Source: Solirubrobacteraceae bacterium (lineage in GTDB: Bacteria > Actinomycetota > Thermoleophilia > Solirubrobacterales > Solirubrobacteraceae). From it: 64,000 nt of DNA. This document shows positions 18,570 to 26,006 of the stretch, piece by piece. Both the position numbers and the translations under genes were made by a program. The stretch's first letter is position 1. Each line of letters opens with the position of its first letter. The stretch spans positions 1-64,000 of the forward strand of contig JAGIBJ010000117.1 of assembly GCA_017744415.1 (NCBI GenBank), written 5' to 3'. The notes under the pieces are model-generated. The model saw only the letters and a list, made by a program, of their open reading frames with translations. It searched no databases and had not been told where the DNA came from.

Positions 18570-18614
18570 GGCTCACGCGTAGCGCCGGCTCCGCGACGGG
18601 CCGGACTCAAACGA

Positions 18615-18656
18615 CACAACACGCCGGCGGGCGGGCCTTCGGGCCCGCCCGCTGTG
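18615..18656. terminator. UUCG-loop hairpin between urtA and the ABC permease
   Basis: A GC-only stem, CGGGCGGGCC (18628-18637) and GGCCCGCCCG (18642-18651), is closed by a TTCG tetraloop, with weaker flanking pairing between ACAACACG and TGCGTTGT. It lies between converging genes (urtA stop at 18569, minus-strand stop at 18662) and probably terminates both. Confidence 0.8.
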
Positions 18657-18661
18657 CGTTG

Positions 18662-19462
18662 TCAGTCGGCGGTGCGGGCCCGGAACTTGCGCAGGCAGAG
18701 CGGCACGGCCACGGCCAGGATGCCGGCGGTCCAAAGCGCGCCCGTGAGGACGGGGTGCTGGAGGGGCCACGGCGCGTCGGCGGGCAGGCTCACCGGGTTG
18801 CCGAACAGCGTGCGCGTCGCGGTCACCATCGTCGAGACCGGATTCCACTCGGCGAACGTCTTCAGCACGGCGGGCATGCCGTCGATCGGCACGAACGCGG
18901 TGGAGACGAACGTGATCGGGAAGATCACGCCGAACGCGATGCCCTGCACGGCGTCGGCGCTGCGCACGCTCAGGCCGATGAGGGTGCCGAGCCACACCAT
19001 CGCGAGCCCAAAGGCCGCGAGGAGCGCGTAGCCGGCGAGGGCGTCGAGGATGCCGGCGTGGATCCGCCAGCCGACGACGAGGCCGCTGATCGAGAGGACG
19101 ATGAGCGCGAGGATCGTGCCGACCCACTCTGCCGCGGCGTGCCCGAGGAGGTAGGCGGCGCGGTTCATCGGCAGGGTGCGGAGGCGGTCGACGACGCCCT
19201 CGGCGAGGTCGGTGGCGATCGACACGCCGGGTCCCATCACGCCGAACGCGAGGGTCTGCACGAGGATCCCGCCGACGAGGTACTCGTGGTAGTTGCCGCC
19301 GGCGACGCCGATCGCGCCGCCGAACACATAGGCGAACAGCAGCGTGAACATCACGGGCTGCAGCGTCACGTCGAGGAGCTTCTCCGGGATCTGGCGGATG
19401 TGCTCGAGGTTGCGCCGCGCGAGCACCATCGTGTCGGCGGCGAGGGTGGTCGAGGCGCTCAT
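18662..19462 (-). CDS. ABC-2 type exporter permease (DrrB-like)
   Basis: A 266-residue ABC-2 permease with six hydrophobic helices. The order is that of daunorubicin-resistance-type permeases: an N-terminal amphipathic segment (ARRNLEHIRQIPEKLLDVTLQPVMF holds the family's Q-P-V-M-F), then GVMGPGVSIATDLAEGVVDRLRTLPM with the conserved E-G...R-L-P, and FAEWNPVSTMVTATRTLFGN near the C-terminus. It overlaps the ATPase gene by four bases and forms a two-component drug or lipid exporter with it. The substrate is unknown. Probably repressed by the TetR protein encoded divergently upstream. Confidence 0.92.
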   Translation of the reverse strand: MSASTTLAADTMVLARRNLEHIRQIPEKLLDVTLQPVMFTLLFAYVFGGAIGVAGGNYHEYLVGGILVQTLAFGVMGPGVSIATDLAEGVVDRLRTLPMNRAAYLLGHAAAEWVGTILALIVLSISGLVVGWRIHAGILDALAGYALLAAFGLAMVWLGTLIGLSVRSADAVQGIAFGVIFPITFVSTAFVPIDGMPAVLKTFAEWNPVSTMVTATRTLFGNPVSLPADAPWPLQHPVLTGALWTAGILAVAVPLCLRKFRARTAD

Positions 19463-20406
19463 GCGGGCACCATCTCCTTGCGGGTCAGCGTGAGGAACAC
19501 GTCGTCGAGGGTGGCCTCGCGACGGTGAAGGTCGACGGCTTCGATCTGCGCGTGGTCGAGCTCGCGGACGAGCTCGATGAGGCGGGTGCCGGGGCGCAGC
19601 GCGATGGTGAGGACCGCGCCGTCGACGCGGGCGTCGTCGCTCTCGGCGTGCGGGGCGAGGGCGACCCGCGCGGCATCGGCGTCGGCCGGGTCGGCGAGGG
19701 TGACGTCGAGGCGCTCGCCGCCGACCCGGCTCTTGAGCTCCGCTGGCGTGCCGCTCGCGATCACCCGACCGTGGTCGAGCACGACGATCTGGTCGGCGAG
19801 CTGATCGGCCTCCTCGAGGTATTGCGTGGTGAGCAGGAGCGTCATGCCGCGGGCGACGTGCTCGCGGAGGAGGTTCCAGAGGTCCTGGCGGCTGGCGGGA
19901 TCGAGGCCGGTGGTGGGCTCGTCGAGCATCAGCACGGGCGGGTCGGCGACGAGGCTTGCCGCGAGATCGACGCGTCGGCGCATGCCTCCGCTGAGCCGGT
20001 CGACGCGGCGGTCGGCGAACTCGCTCAGGCCGACTCGCTCGAGCAGCTCGTCGGCGCGGACCTTGGCCTGGGCCGGCGAGAGGCGGCTGAGCCGTCCGAT
20101 CATCACGAGGTTCGCGCGAGCGGTGAGGAGGCCGTCGACGGTGGCGCCCTGGCCGGTGACGCCGATCTTCGTGCGCACGGCCGCGGCGTCGGTGGCGACG
20201 TCGTGGCCGGCGACCGTGGCCGTGCCGGTGGTGGGCTCGCTGAGCGTGGTGAGGATGCGCACGGCGGTCGTCTTGCCGGCGCCGTTGTGGCCGAGGAGGC
20301 CGAGCACCGAGCCCTTGGGCACGGCGAGATCGAGGTCGCGCAGGGCCCAGAAGTCGCCGAAGCGCTTGCCGAGCCCGCTGGTGGTGATGCCGAGTTCTGT
20401 GGTCAT
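19459..20406 (-). CDS. ABC exporter ATP-binding protein (DrrA-like)
   Basis: A 315-residue ATPase. Walker A is GHNGAGKTT, the signature LSGGMRRRVDLAASLV, Walker B VLMLDEPTTGLD and the switch region LLLTTQYLEEADQLADQIVV. The C-terminal 90 residues form the DrrA-type regulatory domain (ELDHAQIEAVDLHRREATLDDVFLTLT). The ATG at 20406 starts the conserved part; the frame stays open far upstream only because it runs antisense to the TetR gene. It is divergent from the TetR gene across 63 bp that carry two operator-like palindromes. Confidence 0.94.
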   Translation of the reverse strand: MTTELGITTSGLGKRFGDFWALRDLDLAVPKGSVLGLLGHNGAGKTTAVRILTTLSEPTTGTATVAGHDVATDAAAVRTKIGVTGQGATVDGLLTARANLVMIGRLSRLSPAQAKVRADELLERVGLSEFADRRVDRLSGGMRRRVDLAASLVADPPVLMLDEPTTGLDPASRQDLWNLLREHVARGMTLLLTTQYLEEADQLADQIVVLDHGRVIASGTPAELKSRVGGERLDVTLADPADADAARVALAPHAESDDARVDGAVLTIALRPGTRLIELVRELDHAQIEAVDLHRREATLDDVFLTLTRKEMVPA

Positions 20407-20409
20407 GTT

Positions 20410-20442
20410 CGTATGGCGTACGTAGTTGTCGTACGGCGTACG
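20410..20442. promoter_or_regulatory. Twin 13-bp operator palindromes between exporter and TetR genes
   Basis: CGTATGGCGTACG (20410-20422) and CGTACGGCGTACG (20430-20442) are the same site with one difference; the second is a perfect odd palindrome (CGTACG-G-CGTACG). Their centres are exactly 20 bp apart, about two helical turns. They lie in the 63-bp gap between divergent starts, overlapping the expected promoters, and are the obvious binding sites for the TetR protein encoded at 20470. Confidence 0.75.
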
Positions 20443-20469
20443 TACGAAGCTAGCAGTACACTGTACGAA

Positions 20470-21198
20470 ATGTCCAGCGGTTCGATCTGGGCCCGGCCTG
20501 AGCCGGGTGCCCGCAAGGCGTCGCTCACCCGCGATCAGATCGCGCGCGCGGCCGTCGAGCTCGTCGACGCGGAGGGCGTCGAGGCGCTCTCGATGCGCCG
20601 TATCGCCCAGTCCCTCGGGGTCGGGACGATGACCCTGTACCACTACGTCGCCAACAAGGACGAGCTGCTCGCGCTCATCGACGACGCCGTGATGAGCGAG
20701 ATGGTGATCCCGGCCGACGAGTTCCCCGCCGGCTGGCGCGAGCGGCTCACGGCGATCGCGGTGAGCACCCGTGCGCTCCACCGGCGCCACCCTTGGCTGC
20801 TCGCTGCCGTGGGCGAGCCTCGGATGCAGATCGGCCCAGGCGGGCTGCGCCACGCCGAGCAGACGATGTCGGCGTTCGACGGCCTCGGCCTGCCGAGTGA
20901 GGACGTGATGGACATCGCCACGCTCGTCGACGAATACACCTTCGGCTACGTCTTCCACCGCCAGGGCGACGTGGGCGAGGACGTGTTCGACGATGCCACC
21001 GCCGACTTCTTCCGCGAGCATCTCGAAGGTGGCGACTACCCCGCGCTCGCCTTGCTCAAGCGCGAGGGCGAATCGTGGGAGCAGGCGTGGGCCCGCCTCT
21101 CGATCGCCACCCGCGACGACGCCCGCTTCGAGCGCGGCCTGGGTCGGCTGCTCGACGGGGTCGAGCTCGACCTGCGCCGTCGCGGCTTCCTGGATTAG
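20470..21198 (+). CDS. TetR-family regulator of the divergent ABC exporter
   Basis: A 242-residue repressor. The N-terminal helix-turn-helix (about residues 20-65) reads LTRDQIARAAVELVDAEGVE, then MRRIAQSLGVGTMTLYHYVANKDEL, the canonical TetR pattern. The C-terminal ligand domain (70-240) resembles the TetR_C class with AVSTRALHRRHPWLLAAVGE and is typical of repressors of drug exporters. The ATG at 20470 was chosen because it begins the protein just ahead of the DNA-binding domain and leaves the operators outside the gene. It probably represses both itself and the DrrAB-like exporter; the inducer is unknown. Confidence 0.93.
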   Translation: MSSGSIWARPEPGARKASLTRDQIARAAVELVDAEGVEALSMRRIAQSLGVGTMTLYHYVANKDELLALIDDAVMSEMVIPADEFPAGWRERLTAIAVSTRALHRRHPWLLAAVGEPRMQIGPGGLRHAEQTMSAFDGLGLPSEDVMDIATLVDEYTFGYVFHRQGDVGEDVFDDATADFFREHLEGGDYPALALLKREGESWEQAWARLSIATRDDARFERGLGRLLDGVELDLRRRGFLD

Positions 21199-21270
21199 CG
21201 CCGCTCCGCTCGGCAACCGAAGCCCGTTCGGCGTCCCCCGTGCGACGCCGAACCCGCTTAGGTTGATCGG

Positions 21271-22728
21271 TCAGACGCCTTCGGATTCGGCGATACGGGC
21301 TGCGCGGCGGCCGAAGTAGCTGGCGTCGCGGATGACGAGTGCCGCGCAGCCGAGCGCCCAGACGGTGACGACGAGCAGGTATTCGTTGGGCGCGAGCTCG
21401 TGGCGGAGCCGCGCAAGGAACACGGTGGCGACGAGGATCGCCGCGCGGAGTGCGCCCGACGGCCCGGAGTTGGCGAACATGAACGACCGCGTGCCGAAGA
21501 GGTAAAGCGCGAGACCCGCGCTGACGAGGACGTACGCGCCGCTGAGGTGGGGCGCGGCCGCGGTGCTGCCCTCATGCTCGATCAGCGCGCCAACGCCGCC
21601 GGAGATCAGGAGCAGCGCGAACGCCGGGACCATGTGGCCGACCGCGAAGATCGTCCGCGCGATGGCGGGCGAGCCACCGGCAAGGTCGAGCACCTGCCGG
21701 TTGATGTCGGCGGCGACGCTGAAGTAGAGCCACCACAGCGAGGCGGCGAGCACCATCGCGGCGCCGAGCGACACCCACTGCTGCGCGAGGATCTCGCGGT
21801 GATCGAGCGTGCCCTTCCCGGCCTCGAGCACCACCTCGCCGAGGAGGATGATCAGGAACAGGCCGAAGCGCTCGGCGAAGTGGTGGGCGTCGAGCCCGTC
21901 CTTCGGGTCCTTCGGTGCGAATCGGGCGAGCATCTCCGGGCCGGCCTGCTCGCGGTCGCGACCACGGCCGCGCTGGGCCCGCTGCTCGGCCTTGCGGTGG
22001 GCGCGGGCCCGCCGACGAGCGTCGCGCGCATGGGCGCGGAGCTGGCGGACCTCCTCGCGCGTGCGCCGCTGGCCGCGCTCGAACTCGGGCAGCTCGTCGC
22101 GGCGCAGGTCGTCGTCCAGGATCGCCCCGGACTCGGAGAGGATGATCACGCCCCACAGGATCAGTCGCGCGCGCTCGGGCAGCAGCAGTGACACGGCGAA
22201 CATGGTGCCCGAGACGGCGTAGATCGCCGACGCGCGCTGACGAGCGAGGTCGACGACGTGGCCCTTGTCGAAATGCGCGATCACGAGCACGAATCGGATC
22301 GCGGCGAGGGCGCCGGCCAGCACGGCGGTATCGCCGTCGGCAGCGGGGACGACGGCCACGGCCGCGATCCCGCCGGGCACGGTGGCTGCGAGGAAGGCGA
22401 AGCGCTGCCAGCGATCGTCGACGCCGTAGCGGTTGAAGAGCACGACGAACCCGATCCACGTCCACCAGAGCAGGAGGAAGAGACCGAGCGTGACGAGCAC
22501 CCGGTGACCCGTCGGTTCCTCGACGAGCAGCTGAGAGAGGCGCCCGACGGCGAGCACGAAGATCAGATCGAGGTAGAGCTCGACGAACGAGACGCGCTTG
22601 CCGTGCGACTCGGGCACCGCCGTGTCAGCAGTGGCCTCCGGGATCTCCTGATCGCCCCCCGCGACGGTGAGTCCGTCGCCAGGTTCCACGGGCTCGGGGC
22701 TGGCTGCGGGGGGATGGGCCGCGGGCAT
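21271..22728 (-). CDS. Low-temperature-requirement A (LtrA) family membrane protein
   Basis: A membrane protein of 485 residues with about eleven hydrophobic helices. LtrA hallmarks are [22 protein letters not shown] at the first helix and [23 protein letters not shown] in the middle. Between helices about six and seven is a strongly charged insert of roughly 60 residues ([21 protein letters not shown] and on), which is longer than I expect for the family and may be a cytoplasmic helix. The molecular function of LtrA proteins is not established. The ATG at 22728 has AGGA eight bases upstream; a TTG at 22752 is an alternative. It is divergent from ureG. Confidence 0.85.
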   Translation of the reverse strand: MPAAHPPAASPEPVEPGDGLTVAGGDQEIPEATADTAVPESHGKRVSFVELYLDLIFVLAVGRLSQLLVEEPTGHRVLVTLGLFLLLWWTWIGFVVLFNRYGVDDRWQRFAFLAATVPGGIAAVAVVPAADGDTAVLAGALAAIRFVLVIAHFDKGHVVDLARQRASAIYAVSGTMFAVSLLLPERARLILWGVIILSESGAILDDDLRRDELPEFERGQRRTREEVRQLRAHARDARRRARAHRKAEQRAQRGRGRDREQAGPEMLARFAPKDPKDGLDAHHFAERFGLFLIILLGEVVLEAGKGTLDHREILAQQWVSLGAAMVLAASLWWLYFSVAADINRQVLDLAGGSPAIARTIFAVGHMVPAFALLLISGGVGALIEHEGSTAAAPHLSGAYVLVSAGLALYLFGTRSFMFANSGPSGALRAAILVATVFLARLRHELAPNEYLLVVTVWALGCAALVIRDASYFGRRAARIAESEGV

Positions 22729-22913
22729 CACCGCATCCTGCCGGATGGGCAAGCGCCTGCGCGAGAGGTTTCAGACAACGGGCCAAACGCGACGTCGGCG
22801 CGCCCGGGCACACTGGATCCCCTCGCACCCGACGAACGAGATGGCCGGTTCTGCGGGCCGCGCGGCGTGTGCGCCGCTCGCAACGCAGGCGTCATCAAGG
22901 CAGGCCCCATCCC

Positions 22914-23612
22914 ATGCACCTCATCGACGGCGTTCCCCACCACGAGCTCCCGGATCCGCACGAGCCGCACGGCCACGCGTCGCGCCCGCTGCGCATCGGC
23001 ATCGGCGGCCCGGTCGGCAGCGGAAAGACGGCCCTCGTCGGCTCGCTCTGCCGCGCGCTCTCCGGCGAACTCGGTCTCGCTGTCGTCACCAACGACATCT
23101 ACACGACCGAGGACGCCGACCATCTGCGCCAGATCGGCGTGCTCGAGCAGCGCCGGATCGTCGCGGTCGAGACGGGCTGTTGCCCGCACACCGCGATTCG
23201 CGACGACATCTCGGCCAACCTCGATGCCGTCGAGCGTCTGGAGGAGGAGCTCGGCGACGTGCAGCTCTCCCTCATCGAGAGCGGTGGCGACAACCTCACC
23301 GCGATCTTCAGCCGCGGGCTCGTCGATCTCCAGATCTTCGTGCTCGACACCGCCGGCGGCGACGACGTGCCGCGCAAGGGTGGCCCGGGCGTGCGCGACG
23401 CTGACCTGCTCGTGATCAACAAGATCGACCTCGCCGAGTACGTCGGCGCCGACACGGCGATGATGGAGCGCGACGCCAAAGCCCGCCGCGGCGACAAGCC
23501 CGTCGCCCTCACCTCCATCGCGACCGGCGAGGCGCCGCCCCAGGTGGTGGCGTGGGTGCGTGAGCGCGTCCACGAGTGGGCCCACCAGCACGGGCTCGCC
23601 CACTCGCACTGA
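22914..23612 (+). CDS. ureG: Urease accessory GTPase UreG
   Basis: SIMIBI-class GTPase of 232 residues that drives nickel insertion into urease. The P-loop GGPVGSGKT spans about residues 31-39. Further motifs are [28 protein letters not shown] (the Cys-Pro-His nickel site), [31 protein letters not shown] and [15 protein letters not shown] (the NKxD guanine site). The N-terminus is His-rich ([14 protein letters not shown]) and the protein ends HSH, both plausible metal-binding additions. It stands alone: ureC, ureD, ureE and ureF are not in the window, and ureAB lie 11 kb away on the other strand. Confidence 0.95.
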   Translation: MHLIDGVPHHELPDPHEPHGHASRPLRIGIGGPVGSGKTALVGSLCRALSGELGLAVVTNDIYTTEDADHLRQIGVLEQRRIVAVETGCCPHTAIRDDISANLDAVERLEEELGDVQLSLIESGGDNLTAIFSRGLVDLQIFVLDTAGGDDVPRKGGPGVRDADLLVINKIDLAEYVGADTAMMERDAKARRGDKPVALTSIATGEAPPQVVAWVRERVHEWAHQHGLAHSH

Positions 23613-23957
23613 GACCCAGCGGCCGAACGACGCTGGCGAGGCGCGCCAACGCCAGCAGCCGGTCTGCGACGAAGCTCCAACATGCCCGGGCGCTGTGCGC
23701 TGGGGGATGTTGGAGCTTTGCGCGTCGGCGTTGAAAGCTCCAACGTGCCTCGGCTCTGTGGGCTGGGGAATGTTGGAGCTTCGTGCGGCGCTGATTTCGG
23801 CTCGCGGCTTGCTTCCGCCCGCGCGGCGGCCCAACAGCCAGCGCCCGCCTGCGCCCGCAGGGCGCGGCGGGGCCGGGCGTACGGTCGGAGGGGTGGGCCG
23901 TCCCGCTCGCTGTGAGCCGACGGCGGCCTGGAACATCGCTGCCGACCGAGGGAGATC
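23613..23957. other. 345-bp intergenic region after ureG
   Basis: No gene was found. The left half carries the two related hairpins described separately (23672-23781). The right half, 23782-23957, is plain GC-rich sequence that ends in GGGAG just before the start codon of the next gene. Confidence 0.5.
23672..23781. repeat. Tandem pair of related hairpins (AAGCTCCAAC arms)
   Basis: First hairpin: AAGCTCCAACAT (23672-23683) pairs perfectly with ATGTTGGAGCTT (23707-23718). Second: AAGCTCCAACGT (23735-23746) pairs with ATGTTGGAGCTT (23770-23781) with one G-T wobble. The loops are also alike (CTGTGCGCTGGGGG and CTGTGGGCTGGGGA), so a unit of about 47 bp is repeated at a 63-bp period. The stem is kept although the sequence has drifted, which suggests selection on the RNA or cruciform. 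Confidence 0.8.
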
Positions 23958-24299
23958 ATGATGCCGCCGCGTGGCGTGAAGAAGGACAGCAAGCGAGGGC
24001 GCCAGTACGAGCACGTCAAGGAGAGCCAGCTCGAGCAGGGCAAGGACGAGGACACCGCCGAGGAGATCGCGGCGCGCGTCGTCAACAAGGAGAAGGCGCG
24101 CCACGGCGAGAGCCGGACGGCGTCCAAGACCTCGACGGAAGATCCCCTCAGCTCAGGTGAGCGCGGCGGCCGGCGCTCCGGCACGAACCGCGCCAAGGGC
24201 CGCACCCGCGACCAGCTCTACGAAGAGGCCAAGCACAAGAACGTCGCGGGCCGCTCGAAGATGAACAAGCGCGAGCTGGAGAAGGCCGTCGACGGCTGA
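23958..24299 (+). CDS. Small basic protein of the type often annotated as plasmid stabilization protein
   Basis: A very polar protein of 113 residues, rich in Lys, Arg and Glu. The pattern KRGRQYEHVKESQLEQG, EEIAARVVNKEKARHGE and TRDQLYEEAKHKNVAGRSKMNKRELEKAV is one I recognise from many actinobacterial chromosomes, where it is labelled plasmid stabilization protein without experimental basis. The C-terminal 35 residues resemble a Rho-N/SAP-like helical nucleic-acid-binding motif. The ATG at 23958 has GGGAG just upstream. Its stop is four bases from the converging HD-GYP gene. It probably binds DNA or RNA; nothing here points to a plasmid. Confidence 0.7.
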   Translation: MMPPRGVKKDSKRGRQYEHVKESQLEQGKDEDTAEEIAARVVNKEKARHGESRTASKTSTEDPLSSGERGGRRSGTNRAKGRTRDQLYEEAKHKNVAGRSKMNKRELEKAVDG

Positions 24300-24303
24300 T
24301 CGC

Positions 24304-25773
24304 TCAGGCGTGGGTGGCGATCGCGCCGCGGCGCGGCGGCTGCGAGCGCAGGCGGATCGCCGCGAGCTGCTCGCCGCCGATCACTTCGCGCAGGGCGGCG
24401 ACGCAGCGGCCGTCGAGGCCGCCGGTGGTGGCCTGGAGGTCGAGTTCGAGGAGCGCGTCCTCAGCGGAGCACGCCCGGCGGTAGGGGCGATCGGTGGTGA
24501 GGGCGTCGAAGACATCGGCGACGGCGAGGATCCGCACTTCCATCGGCAGGCCGGTGCCGGCGAGGCCATGCGGGTAGCCGGTGCCGTCAACGCGCTCGTG
24601 GTGCGACTCGACGAGCTCGAGGATCAGCGGGTGGAAGCCACCGAGCTCGGTGAGGAGGATGCGGCCGTCGGACGGGTGGCGCTGGACGACGTCGAACTCC
24701 TCGTCGGTGAGGCGTGCAGGCTTCTGCAGCACCTCGGTGGGGACGGTGAGCTTGCCGATGTCGTGGAGCAGGCCACCGGCGGCCAGCAGGCGCAGGCGAC
24801 CCGTCGGCAGGTGGAGGTGCTCGCCCATCTGCACGGCGAGGACGGCGACGCGTTCGACGTGGCCGGCGGTCGAGGGGTCCTTGTCGACGAGGCGGTCGAC
24901 GAGCGCTGACACGCGGGCGCCGAGGAAGTCGGCGGAGCGCTCGACGAGGGCGGTGGCGCGCAGGCCGCCGGTGAGCGAGCGCGAGGAGGTCTGGCGGGAG
25001 AGATCGACGGCGATCTGCACGGCCATCATCGCGAAGCCCGCGAACTGCAGCGCGTGGGCGACGGCCCAGCGGGCGTCTCCGGGGAGCGCCGTCGCCATGC
25101 CGGCCTCGGCCGGGATGAGCCAGATCAGGCCGACGCAGAGGACGGTGTCGAGCGGGCGTCGCGTCAGCAGCGCGGTACGCGTGGCGCTCCAGGCCGTGAT
25201 GAGCAGCAGCGCCGCGCTGACGGCGAGGAGGACGAGTGCGAACGGTGCGTCGGCCCGGATCGCGCCGCGGAAGAGGCTCGGGCTGGAGACGGCGAGGCCG
25301 CAGACCAGCGCGGTGACGAGCAGCGTGATCACGATCGTGCGCAGGACGACGAGTTCGCGGTCGGGGCGGACGACAGCCCGCAGGCGCGTCGCCAGCAGTA
25401 CGGCGCCGCCGACGGGGATCACCAGCAGGCCGGGCAGGCGCACGGGGAGCGAATTCACGGGGAAGTCGCGGGCGAGCGCGGTGGCCTCCGTGATCAGCAT
25501 CAGCGTCGCGAACCCCATGACGAATGCGCCCAGCATCGTGCGGGCATCCTTCCGGCGCCACGCAGTGGTGGCGATCCGGGCACCGAGTGTCGCGAGCAAC
25601 GCGGCCACGACGTACGTCGTCACGACATGCACCGATCGGGGCACGACGTCGCTCCCGGTCACGCCCATCACCAGGAACCACCCAGGGGCGGATCCGATGG
25701 CAATCACAAGTGGGACAAGGAGCTGCGACGCGGAGAAGTGAGTCCGCGTGCCGCGTGTGGGGGGACGCAGCAT
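24304..25773 (-). CDS. Membrane HD-GYP phosphodiesterase (c-di-GMP degradation)
   Basis: A 489-residue protein with about eight hydrophobic helices in residues 15-270 and a cytoplasmic HD-GYP domain (about 290-470). The metal-binding motif is LLHDIGKL (His337, Asp338), and HHERVDGTGYPHGL holds GYP at 399-401. Both are intact, so hydrolysis of c-di-GMP to pGpG or GMP is expected. ILAVADVFDALTTDRPYR is also typical of the family. It balances the two diguanylate cyclases at 1221 and 5615, although it is 17 kb away and separately transcribed. The start is uncertain: ATG at 25773 was chosen, with GTG at 25797 as an alternative. Confidence 0.9.
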   Translation of the reverse strand: MLRPPTRGTRTHFSASQLLVPLVIAIGSAPGWFLVMGVTGSDVVPRSVHVVTTYVVAALLATLGARIATTAWRRKDARTMLGAFVMGFATLMLITEATALARDFPVNSLPVRLPGLLVIPVGGAVLLATRLRAVVRPDRELVVLRTIVITLLVTALVCGLAVSSPSLFRGAIRADAPFALVLLAVSAALLLITAWSATRTALLTRRPLDTVLCVGLIWLIPAEAGMATALPGDARWAVAHALQFAGFAMMAVQIAVDLSRQTSSRSLTGGLRATALVERSADFLGARVSALVDRLVDKDPSTAGHVERVAVLAVQMGEHLHLPTGRLRLLAAGGLLHDIGKLTVPTEVLQKPARLTDEEFDVVQRHPSDGRILLTELGGFHPLILELVESHHERVDGTGYPHGLAGTGLPMEVRILAVADVFDALTTDRPYRRACSAEDALLELDLQATTGGLDGRCVAALREVIGGEQLAAIRLRSQPPRRGAIATHA

Positions 25774-25900
25774 CGTCCGCACAGTGTTCCACGTCACGCA
25801 AGCACCGTGGGAAAAATCACACAGCGATGTCGAAAGCGATCGCAATTCGACCTCGGAAATCCCCGTACGCGGTCTAATCAGCGGTGTATTGCGGTGCTTG

Positions 25901-25927
25901 TTGAGCCTGCGTTCAAAGCAGGCTCAA
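25901..25927. terminator. Perfect 10-bp hairpin after the helicase gene
   Basis: TTGAGCCTGC (25901-25910) and GCAGGCTCAA (25918-25927) pair perfectly around a 7-base loop, GTTCAAA. It lies about 80 bp beyond the helicase stop (26007) and upstream of the HD-GYP gene, both on the minus strand, so it probably ends the helicase transcript. No T-run follows. Confidence 0.65.
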
Positions 25928-26006
25928 TCCGAAGCCGATGTGGTGGGGCTGCAACCCGGGCATCCGAGGCGCGCCGGCGCGGCGCACCCCGCTTCGAACG
26001 CGCGGC

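Noticed and set aside
23958-24299. Evidence for a plasmid or integrated element from the plasmid-stabilization-like protein
   Set aside because: The label is a database habit for a common chromosomal family; no partition, replication or integrase gene is present.
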